Below, piece after piece: positions 1 through 6,091 of a stretch of 19,911 bases of DNA. The notes beneath the pieces were generated by a model. It did no database searches. It was not told where the DNA came from and saw nothing but the letters and a program-made list of their open reading frames with translations. The stretch spans positions 1 through 19,911 of the forward strand of contig CAZYPH010000034.1 in the NCBI GenBank assembly GCA_964649095.1, read 5' to 3'. The position numbers were made by a program, and so were the translations under genes. The DNA comes from CAZYPH01 sp964649095 (GTDB lineage: Bacteria > Bdellovibrionota > UBA1018 > UBA923). How positions within the stretch are numbered: position 1 is the first letter of the stretch; every line of letters begins with the position of its first letter.

Positions 1-2
1 AA

Positions 3-89
3 CCAATGCTGGATTCAGACCAATATGACGCGGCTGCTTTTATGAGACACCCCTGCTTCGTTAGACGGTCTTTCTCACACAGCGTTTGA
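3..89 (+). pseudogene. Short out-of-frame remnant upstream of the P-type ATPase
   Basis: Frame 3 is open from the window start to a TGA at 87-89 and begins PMLDSDQYDAAAFMRH. By recall, this resembles the segment that follows the nucleotide-binding domain in P2-type ATPases ('MLD..G....' followed by a helix). The frame that encodes the rest of the ATPase has a TGA at 43-45, so the two pieces cannot be read continuously. I infer that they belong to the same gene, joined by an out-of-frame deletion or an assembly error at the contig edge. Assignment of such a short stretch is tentative. Confidence 0.4.
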
Positions 90-1227
90 GCTGCCACCAA
101 GAGGTTTAACGTTTCTTGGTTTAGTGGGTATGATTGATCCGCTGCGACCCGAAGCTCGAGATGCCGTTCAGGCTTGTCGGCGTGCCGGTATTACTGTGGC
201 CATGGTAACAGGAGATCATCCCGTAACTGCGCTGGCGATTGCGCGCCAATTAGACATGGCAGAGTCGATGAATCAGGTCGTCTCTGGGCCGCAGCTTGCT
301 GCAGGCGATGCCAAAGAAGCTGCGCGTTTGATGAATAATGCGTTAGTTTTTGCGCGGGTGACTCCGACACAAAAATTAGAAATTGTGCAGCACTTTATTG
401 CACAAGGAAAATTTGTGGCCGTAACCGGCGATGGCGCTAATGACGCACCGGCGTTGAATGCCGCGAATGTTGGCATTGCCATGGGTCATAGTGGCACCGA
501 CGTCGCCAAAGAAGCGTCGGATTTGATTCTATTAGATGATCGTTTTGCGTCGATTGTAGCGGGTATTGAGGAAGGCCGCATCGCCTACGCTAATATTAGA
601 AAAGTTATATATTTATTGATCTCTACCGGTGCTGCCGAGATCTTGATTTTTTTGTTGAGTCTCATTTTTAAAACACCGCTACCCCTCACCGCGGCACAAA
701 TATTGTGGTTAAACCTGGTCACAAATGGCATTCAAGACGTCGCTCTGGCTGTGGAGCCAGGTGAGGGCGATGAGTTGGCGCGCCCACCCCGTGCGCCAAA
801 TGAGCCGATTTTTAATCGTTCGATGTTAGAGCGTATCGTGTTGTCTGCGTTGGTGATGGGCGGTGTGTCGTTTGGTCACTTCTGGTACTCGCTGCAAGAT
901 GGTTTATCTGTCGAGGCCGCGCGCAACTCTACGCTGTTACTCATGGTGTTGTTTGAAAATATTATGATCGGCAATTGTCGTTCCGAAACGAAATCAGCCT
1001 TCGCAATTAAACCGTGGAGTAACCCTGCGCTACTAATCGGCGCTGCGCTTGCACAAGGCGTGCATATTTTGGCGATGTATTTGCCTGGGTTGCGTTCGAT
1101 ATTAAGCGTCTCGCCAGTGTCTGTTTGGGAATGGTTAGAGTTGTTGGCACTGGCATCGTCTGTGTTTGTGGTGATGGAGCTCTATCGTGGACTACGTGTA
1201 TTAATGCAGAAAACCCTTGGCAATTAA
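46..1227 (+). CDS. P-type cation-transporting ATPase, C-terminal part (left end missing or disrupted)
   Basis: This is the C-terminal half of an inner-membrane P2-type (Ca2+/PMR1-like) cation pump. Coding similarity starts at about 46 (LPPRGLTFLGLVGMIDP), so the GTG at 124, which lies inside that motif, is not a credible start. Visible elements in order are the P-domain TGDHPVTA motif, the hinge motif GDGANDAPAL, and then a Cation_ATPase_C membrane region with about six hydrophobic segments. The transmembrane-6 signature reads NLVTNGIQDVALAVEPGE, with Asn where SERCA has the ligand Asp800. The substrate is therefore uncertain. The phosphorylation site (DKTGT) and the actuator and nucleotide domains lie outside the window. 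The frame is closed upstream by TGA at 43-45, and the GLRVLA stretch usual in this family just before LTFLGL is not present. The gene may be a pseudogene or carry an assembly error. Its 3' end overlaps the convergent MFS gene by 27 nt. Confidence 0.85.
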   Translation, partial: DTPASLDGLSHTAFELPPRGLTFLGLVGMIDPLRPEARDAVQACRRAGITVAMVTGDHPVTALAIARQLDMAESMNQVVSGPQLAAGDAKEAARLMNNALVFARVTPTQKLEIVQHFIAQGKFVAVTGDGANDAPALNAANVGIAMGHSGTDVAKEASDLILLDDRFASIVAGIEEGRIAYANIRKVIYLLISTGAAEILIFLLSLIFKTPLPLTAAQILWLNLVTNGIQDVALAVEPGEGDELARPPRAPNEPIFNRSMLERIVLSALVMGGVSFGHFWYSLQDGLSVEAARNSTLLLMVLFENIMIGNCRSETKSAFAIKPWSNPALLIGAALAQGVHILAMYLPGLRSILSVSPVSVWEWLELLALASSVFVVMELYRGLRVLMQKTLGN

Positions 1228-2535
1228 CCAGGGCAAAGCCACGTAAAGCGTGACGTCACGTACTAAATAATAAACGAACACCGCCGCAGCAACGCGCCAG
1301 CCGTAACGTTTGATGAGACCTTTAAAACCATCGGTTTTGAGAACGGCAAGAGCGTTCGTCATTGCTTCGGTTGAACCGATGCGCCAAATACTCACTAAAA
1401 CGCCTGCAAAAAACGCAATTAAACCAGAGCTGCGAAATGGCGTCGTCATCGAAAATGTTTGATACAGATAACCCGCCATCACAGGCCCTATCACACGCGC
1501 TAGACTACTGGCCGATTGGTAGATGCCGAGTGTAAGACCTTTGGTATTTTCTGCAGCACCTTTAGACGCCAAACTTGAAAGTGATGGGTTCGTAATGGCG
1601 CTTCCGACAGCAATGACACATAAAAATATTTGTATATATATTAAAGAATAGGCATACGAAAAACCGATATAACCTGTGCATAATAGTAAACAACCCATTG
1701 TGATTAAGTTAATTTCTCCAAATCGTTTGCTTAGCTTACCGATGAGACCACCTTGAATAATGGCCATCACAAGACCCATAAGCGCAAAAAAGTAGCCCGC
1801 TTTTTCAGCACTCAAACCAAATTTTTCTAACATGTAGAGTCCAAACATCGTCTCCATTTGTGTGATGGCTAACGTTAGTAGAAAGAACGTAAGCGTTGCC
1901 GTGCGTGTCCGGCCGTCGGCAAAAACAAGTTTCAGACCGGCTTTAGAAAAACGTTTGATACGGTTTTGTTGTCTAGTGTCTTGCGAGATGGGCGGTTCCT
2001 TTAAATAGAAATACGCAAATATTAAATTGAGAGTAGATAATCCGGCCGCCACATACATGGGTGTGACGAACGAGTGACGTGATAAAATGCCGCCTATGGC
2101 TGGTCCGAAAATAAAACCTAATCCAAACGACGCGCCAATAATGCCCATGCCCTTCGCGCGATTGTGTTCGTCGGTGATGTCGGCAATATACGCAGAGGCG
2201 GCCGAGATATTAGCACCAAAAACACCTGCTAGTGCACGACCCAAAAACAACATCCACACCGCGTGGGCATTGGCTAAAATTAAAAGAGCACTAATACCAC
2301 CAGCAATTGATGCGAGTAAGATGGGGCGTCGCCCCCACTTGTCCGATAATTGGCCCCACACCGGCGAAAATAGAAACTGCAATGCGCTATAAGTCGCTAA
2401 TAAATAACCTAACTGTTTCGGCGATGTGCCGAATGTTTTGGCGTAGTAAGGGAAGAGCGGAATGACGATGCCGAAACCGACTAAATCTAAAAACACGACA
2501 AGAAAGATGGTGAGAAGTGCTCTTTTTTGATTCAT
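1201..2535 (-). CDS. MFS transporter, TetA/DHA1-like, with an extra C-terminal membrane segment
   Basis: This is a 444-aa inner-membrane major facilitator, probably a proton-coupled exporter of small molecules or drugs. TM1 has the TetA-like DLVGFGIVIPLFPYY pattern. The loop between TM2 and TM3 carries motif A, GQLSDKWGRRPIL, at residues 61-73. Twelve hydrophobic segments end near residue 384. A further roughly 60 residues follow: a basic linker and then a long hydrophobic stretch (about 413-440) containing an RD pair (YYLVRDVTLYV), giving a likely 13th segment absent from standard TetA proteins of about 400 aa. The start ATG at 2533-2535 faces the divergent gene 14 nt away and has no clear Shine-Dalgarno site. 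The substrate cannot be deduced from sequence alone. Confidence 0.87.
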   Translation of the reverse strand: MNQKRALLTIFLVVFLDLVGFGIVIPLFPYYAKTFGTSPKQLGYLLATYSALQFLFSPVWGQLSDKWGRRPILLASIAGGISALLILANAHAVWMLFLGRALAGVFGANISAASAYIADITDEHNRAKGMGIIGASFGLGFIFGPAIGGILSRHSFVTPMYVAAGLSTLNLIFAYFYLKEPPISQDTRQQNRIKRFSKAGLKLVFADGRTRTATLTFFLLTLAITQMETMFGLYMLEKFGLSAEKAGYFFALMGLVMAIIQGGLIGKLSKRFGEINLITMGCLLLCTGYIGFSYAYSLIYIQIFLCVIAVGSAITNPSLSSLASKGAAENTKGLTLGIYQSASSLARVIGPVMAGYLYQTFSMTTPFRSSGLIAFFAGVLVSIWRIGSTEAMTNALAVLKTDGFKGLIKRYGWRVAAAVFVYYLVRDVTLYVALPWLIAKGFLH

Positions 2536-2549
2536 AAATAGTCTATACC
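2536..2549. promoter_or_regulatory. 14-nt divergent start region with an odd-centred palindrome
   Basis: Only 14 nt separate the ATG of the MFS gene (minus) from the ATG of the O-antigen ligase-like gene (plus). The gap contains ATAG-T-CTAT, which is self-complementary around one central base. It places a TATAGA hexamer six nt before the minus-strand ATG and a TAGTCT hexamer five nt before the plus-strand ATG. Neither gene has an SD. This would fit leaderless transcripts from facing -10 elements. The alternative is that promoters lie inside the opposite coding regions. Confidence 0.3.
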
Positions 2550-3836
2550 ATGACTAAAACACCTGAGAGTATTGCGCGTTTAATTGTTTTTACGGTCTCC
2601 ATTTATGCCGCCGCTGTGTTCGGCTCGATGGCCATGATGAGTATTGCAGCCGCATGGGTGTTCGTCGTGTGGCTTTGGGTGTGGTTTAAAAGTCGCAACC
2701 AACAATTGGAGCTGGTTAGTTTTCGCTTATGGTCTGTTCAGCCGCTTTTTTGGCCAACGATTGCGATTATTGTCACGGGGGCCGCGTCGCTGATTCGGGC
2801 GCAGTTTTGGCCTGAGCCTTATTATGAAGTTGTGCCTGAAATTCATTTTCTGAAAGACATGGCCAAGAGTTGGCACATTATATTTATCGCGCCATTGGCT
2901 CAGTTGCTGATGCTGTTAGATGCCCATCAAAAGAAGAAAGTGTTGAAAGTTTGGTTTGTTGCAGCGCTGGTCGTAGGTGTGTTGGGTTGTGTGCAATATT
3001 ATGTGCCGTTGATAAAACCACAAATTATCCCGCAGTTTTTAGAGATTAGAGATTCTTTAGGCGCCGTCGGGCGTTATTTTGGTGGACGTTTTCATGCCAA
3101 CGGCTTGAGTGGTTTTCATTTGAGTTATGTTTCGATTTTAACATTTCCCACGGCCATGGCCTGGGTGTTGTGGGTAAAACGGCGTAATTTGAAATGGTTT
3201 GTGGGCTGCGCGATTTTAAGTGCCGCGACCATTTTTTCGTACTCCAAAATGGCCTGGATCGCTTTGCCTGTGATGGTTTTATTTATTTTGAATGAAGCGC
3301 TTCAAGGAAAGAAGAAGGCCCTATTTCTAGCCGGATTAATTTTAGTCTGTGGTGCCGCTAGCCGCACCGATGCGTTTCGTTTGCGGTGGGCGAGTCAACA
3401 GACGTGGATCGATCGTATTAATATCTGGGAAGCCAACGTCGACATGGCCAAAAAATTTCCACTCTTTGGTGTGGGTTGGCATCACAACTCGGATTTGACG
3501 GAAAAGTATTACCAGGCTCACTACCGACATGGATTTATCTCGCACGCGCACAATAATTTTTTAGACCAATTGAGTACAACAGGTCTTGTTGGTTTGGCAG
3601 CGTATCTTTGGTGGACGGTGGTGTCGTTATATATTTTATTTAAGATATATAAAAATTCAAATATGTTTATCTTTCGTGCCTTCGGTTTAGCTATGTTAGC
3701 CGGCTGGTGCGGCCTGCACTTGAATGGTTTAACCCAAGCCAATTGGTGGGATGCGAAAGTGTTACATCAAATTAGTTTCGTAACCGCCGTGTCGTTGGCG
3801 CTAGTTGTGGGCGCGAGTCGTGCTACCAAATCGTGA
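2550..3836 (+). CDS. O-antigen ligase/polymerase-like membrane protein (Wzy_C family)
   Basis: This is a 428-aa polytopic inner-membrane protein with roughly ten to twelve hydrophobic segments. The region at residues 289-346 carries the Wzy_C signature: RINIWEANVDMA, then PLFGVGWHHN, then a periplasmic loop, then SHAHNNFLDQLSTTGLVGL. The paired histidines (332 and 334) followed by NNF and TGLVGL are typical of WaaL-like O-antigen ligases and related polymerases, which join lipid-linked glycans to an acceptor on the periplasmic face. Sequence alone does not separate ligase, polymerase and protein O-oligosaccharyltransferase. No other glycan genes lie in the window. The first ATG is used because the N-terminus leads directly into TM1, although no SD is visible. 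The gene ends just before a bidirectional terminator. Confidence 0.85.
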   Translation: MTKTPESIARLIVFTVSIYAAAVFGSMAMMSIAAAWVFVVWLWVWFKSRNQQLELVSFRLWSVQPLFWPTIAIIVTGAASLIRAQFWPEPYYEVVPEIHFLKDMAKSWHIIFIAPLAQLLMLLDAHQKKKVLKVWFVAALVVGVLGCVQYYVPLIKPQIIPQFLEIRDSLGAVGRYFGGRFHANGLSGFHLSYVSILTFPTAMAWVLWVKRRNLKWFVGCAILSAATIFSYSKMAWIALPVMVLFILNEALQGKKKALFLAGLILVCGAASRTDAFRLRWASQQTWIDRINIWEANVDMAKKFPLFGVGWHHNSDLTEKYYQAHYRHGFISHAHNNFLDQLSTTGLVGLAAYLWWTVVSLYILFKIYKNSNMFIFRAFGLAMLAGWCGLHLNGLTQANWWDAKVLHQISFVTAVSLALVVGASRATKS

Positions 3837-3841
3837 TTTGT

Positions 3842-3905
3842 AAAAGCCCTGATGCGCGAAGCGCGGGAACTCGCCGACTAAGCGACAAAGCAGATGGGCC
3901 TTTTT
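3842..3905. terminator. Bidirectional rho-independent-type terminator with branched stem
   Basis: AAAAGCCC at 3842-3849 pairs with GGGCcTTTT at 3896-3904 (one bulged C), so a U-tract follows the stem on each strand. Between the arms lie two smaller hairpins: GCGC-GAA-GCGC near 3854-3864 and a TCGC/GCGA stem near 3871-3884. It sits in the 82-nt gap between convergent genes (stops at 3836 and 3919), where it would terminate both. Confidence 0.7.
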
Positions 3906-3918
3906 CCCGGTGAACTAG

Positions 3919-4389
3919 TTATTGTTTTTGGCTGGACATGAATATGGAGTGCGTAATTGGCACTTTCCTAACCTTTCCCTTCGCCGGCGGAAACTGCAGC
4001 GTCTTAATCTGCGCAATAACACAGTCGTAAAGATCGGGATCGGGGGCTTTCATTTGAGTGATTTGTACGAAGTTTACGCGTCCGAAGGCGGTGCTGTCGG
4101 CAAACTCAATCGTAAACACCACTTCAATTTGCTGCCTAGCGCCGGTCTGCACTGAGATGCTTTCTTTCGCGCAACGCTCAAACTTGGATTTGTTTTGAAC
4201 TAGGGTTTTGTAAACCGGGCCGTTAGTGCGCTTAAAAACTACATCGATCGCATGGTTGGTTTGTTGACTCACGCTACTGCAGCTAGAAAATACAATAAGT
4301 ATATATAGTGAAAATAATATATATATATTATTGTCTCGGATACTGTTGCGCGTAAAGCGATAAAAACTGTTGAACGATGTTCTCGGCAT
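3919..4389 (-). CDS. Lipoprotein with AgmX/PglI (TonB-like) C-terminal domain
   Basis: This protein is about 156 aa from the ATG at 4389 (a TTG at 4401 would add four residues). A hydrophobic stretch, IYILFSLYILIVFSSC, ends in a lipobox-like FSSC, so Cys37 is the predicted lipidated residue. The C-terminal half matches the AgmX/PglI pattern: a helix with FERCAKESI, a strand with QQIEVVFTIE and GRVNFVQIT, then LYDCVIAQIKTLQFPPAKG. This fold resembles the TonB C-terminus and occurs in gliding, envelope and energy-transduction proteins of deltaproteobacteria and relatives. The role here is unknown. No start codon lies between the mtnN stop (4328) and the hydrophobic core, so translation must begin inside mtnN, overlapping it by about 60 nt. 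The signal-peptide codons come largely from an (AT)n run at 4309-4330. Confidence 0.7.
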   Translation of the reverse strand: MPRTSFNSFYRFTRNSIRDNNIYILFSLYILIVFSSCSSVSQQTNHAIDVVFKRTNGPVYKTLVQNKSKFERCAKESISVQTGARQQIEVVFTIEFADSTAFGRVNFVQITQMKAPDPDLYDCVIAQIKTLQFPPAKGKVRKVPITHSIFMSSQKQ

Positions 4390-5080
4390 AAGGTGTCGCA
4401 ATGGTGTTTAAAAAGTGTTTGAAGTTTTTTGGGGCCTTCTCATCAGCATCATCTGAAATGGTACGAATTACGGCAAATGGTTTTTCGTGTTCAAAACACA
4501 CTTGGGCTACGGCGGCGCCTTCCATTTCAATAGCGCGCGCTGACGGTATGCGTCGAACAATGTCGTTACGAATATCTCGAGCCGTTACAAACTGATCGCC
4601 GCTGACAATGTCTCCAAAATGTACTGACGCTTCAGGCGCCAGTTCTTTTAGCGTGTTTGTGGCGGCGGTAGTGAGTAGGTCGCGTAAGAGGGTATCGGCC
4701 GACAAAAAAGTGCGGTTTAAATACGGAATCTCAAAAGGCTTAAAAATAGGTGTGGCATCTAAGTCGTGTTGCCATAGGTCGCGTGCGATGACGACGTCGC
4801 CAATGCGTACGCTGTCGTGAGCGCTGCCTGCGACACCTGTAAATAGAATCTCATCGACGGCAAAATGCTGCAATAAAGTCGTCGCTGTCGAGGCCGCGGC
4901 GACTTTGCCCACACGCGCCATCGTGAGAATAATCTGAATGTGTGGTGCGGTCGGGCACGCGCCATAATAATAAGTGCGGCCGGCAATGATTTTAGTGTCA
5001 TCTAATTTTAGATGTTGTTGGAGTGTGTGTATTTCTTCGGGCAAGGCCCCCATTAAACCTAATGTACGCTCGGTATTCAT
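4328..5080 (-). CDS. mtnN: 5'-methylthioadenosine/S-adenosylhomocysteine nucleosidase
   Basis: This cytoplasmic enzyme cleaves the N-glycosidic bond of MTA and SAH (and 5'-deoxyadenosine), releasing adenine and feeding methionine salvage and the S-ribosylhomocysteine route. The protein is 250 aa; the E. coli enzyme is 232. Visible motifs are the N-terminal strand GLMGALPEE (Glu15/16, matching the catalytic Glu12 region), FTGVAGS at 80-86, the family core IEMEGAAVAQV at 184-194 (Glu185/Glu187 binding the ribose), and TISDDAD at 207-213 with the general-acid Asp at 210. The ATG at 5080 is preferred over Met10 because the first beta strand needs the residues before GALPEE. That ATG lies in the loop of a perfect hairpin (5064-5093). 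The 3' end overlaps the downstream lipoprotein gene. Confidence 0.93.
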   Translation of the reverse strand: MNTERTLGLMGALPEEIHTLQQHLKLDDTKIIAGRTYYYGACPTAPHIQIILTMARVGKVAAASTATTLLQHFAVDEILFTGVAGSAHDSVRIGDVVIARDLWQHDLDATPIFKPFEIPYLNRTFLSADTLLRDLLTTAATNTLKELAPEASVHFGDIVSGDQFVTARDIRNDIVRRIPSARAIEMEGAAVAQVCFEHEKPFAVIRTISDDADEKAPKNFKHFLNTIATPYAENIVQQFLSLYAQQYPRQ

Positions 5081-5093
5081 GCACCGAGCGTAC
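5064..5093 (-). promoter_or_regulatory. 11-bp perfect inverted repeat enclosing the mtnN start codon
   Basis: GTACGCTCGGT (5064-5074) and ACCGAGCGTAC (5083-5093) are exact reverse complements separated by 8 nt. On the minus strand that spacer is GCATGAAT, so the mtnN AUG would be displayed in the loop of an 11-bp, GC-rich RNA stem. No SD is evident upstream of it. It could be a translational control hairpin, an operator for a dimeric regulator, or a terminator-like stem for the upstream gene ending at 5129, although it lacks a strong U-tract. Confidence 0.6.
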
Positions 5094-5128
5094 GAAGGTT
5101 ATGGGTTAGAGTCAATTTTGACGCGGGT

Positions 5129-6040
5129 CTATTGGCGGAGTTCATGGGTTTGTGTTGCGGGGGCTGGTTGTGAGTCCCCCTCTTGTGAGCCTTGTGGTGC
5201 GGTGTCGAAGGTTTCGTCAAGCTGTCTGCGCTGTTCGGCTTCAAGAGGTCGGTTGGCTTCGTCATAAGCTGTTTGGCGGCCTACCTCTTGGGCGGCTGGT
5301 AATCCACCTACTTCTAACCAGTCACGAGCACTACCATTGTAGTCGGCTATCAATAGCTGTAACTCGCGGAGGTGGTCAGCATTAAGGCGTGCACGCGCTC
5401 TAAGAACGTTCTGCTCAGCTCTCCTGCCCATAGCGATTAAACGCTCCATACGTTGCCTGCGTTGGGCTTCCATGTTGGCCGCATTCTGTCGTGCCGCGCT
5501 GGTTCTGGTTTCATTGAGTGTGGCAGGTAAACCCGTTCTCCTAAATATCTCTTGAAAGTTTGCTGCAGTAATTGGCGTGTTGATGGACGATCGCAGGGCT
5601 GCCATCGACATGTATTCTGTATAGCGTGTGATGCTTTCGACGGAGTGGAAGTTTGCGCGCAAAATATTTGAATTTTGAAAAGTAAGTCGCACTAGTTCGT
5701 GAGCTCTTTGGCTGAGCGAGGTAGGGCAAGAACTCGAGCCTTGTTCAGATACTCTGTATTGCTCACACAATACTTCGTTGAACCATCGGTTCATCAAATT
5801 GATGAGGTCTGTTGTTGCCCCTTGTCGTGCCGTTGTGGTGAAGCGCGTTGTTGCGTCCCTTTGGGTTCTGGGGGTTCTTGCTGGAGTGGTTTGGGCGTTG
5901 GCAGCCGGCCCTGCGACGCTGAGTATTGTGGCTAAAACCATTGTTTGTTTTGTGATGTCGTAGAGTTTATCAAGAAAACGGAATCGTTTAGCGGCCAATG
6001 TTGTTTTAAGAGAATTTTTTTTGACTAAAGAATCGTTCAT
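5129..6040 (-). CDS. Secreted protein of unknown function with paired cysteines, related to the upstream gene
   Basis: I do not recognise a named family. The 303-aa product has a long basic n-region, a hydrophobic core, and a signal-peptidase I site after ANA (about residue 49), so it is probably exported to the periplasm or beyond. After a Thr/Arg-rich linker comes a helical domain with LINLMNRWFNEVLCEQ (Cys92) and Cys105. The C-terminal half is strongly helical (residues about 175-270, Arg/Glu/Ala-rich, probably coiled coil), and the tail is Gln/Pro-rich. The C-x12-C pair and adjoining residues match the product of 6092-7063 (Cys76/Cys89), so the two genes look like diverged tandem paralogues. 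The start at 6040 is supported by an eight-G SD seven nt upstream. Confidence 0.75.
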   Translation of the reverse strand: MNDSLVKKNSLKTTLAAKRFRFLDKLYDITKQTMVLATILSVAGPAANAQTTPARTPRTQRDATTRFTTTARQGATTDLINLMNRWFNEVLCEQYRVSEQGSSSCPTSLSQRAHELVRLTFQNSNILRANFHSVESITRYTEYMSMAALRSSINTPITAANFQEIFRRTGLPATLNETRTSAARQNAANMEAQRRQRMERLIAMGRRAEQNVLRARARLNADHLRELQLLIADYNGSARDWLEVGGLPAAQEVGRQTAYDEANRPLEAEQRRQLDETFDTAPQGSQEGDSQPAPATQTHELRQ

Positions 6041-6062
6041 TTTAAGTCCCCCCCCTTTTTTT
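6041..6062 (-). promoter_or_regulatory. Homopolymeric ribosome-binding site (A7-G8 on the mRNA strand)
   Basis: The plus strand shows C8 at 6048-6055 followed by T7 at 6056-6062. On the minus strand this reads seven A, eight G, then ACTTAAA and the ATG at 6040. The G run is the only SD candidate. Homopolymers of this length can change by slippage, which would alter SD-to-start spacing. Confidence 0.55.
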
Positions 6063-6091
6063 GGAAAATAACTTTAATCATGTGAATCAAA

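Noticed and set aside
3842..3904. Possible tRNA gene because of the cloverleaf-like outline
   Set aside because: No TTC-type T-loop, no conserved D-loop or anticodon-arm geometry, and the stem is flanked by A/T tracts as in a bidirectional terminator.
4974..5385. Plus-strand frames of 77-97 codons across the mtnN start and the secreted-protein gene
   Set aside because: They overlap well-supported minus-strand genes, lack SD sites and show Cys/Ser/Arg-rich sequence typical of shadow frames.
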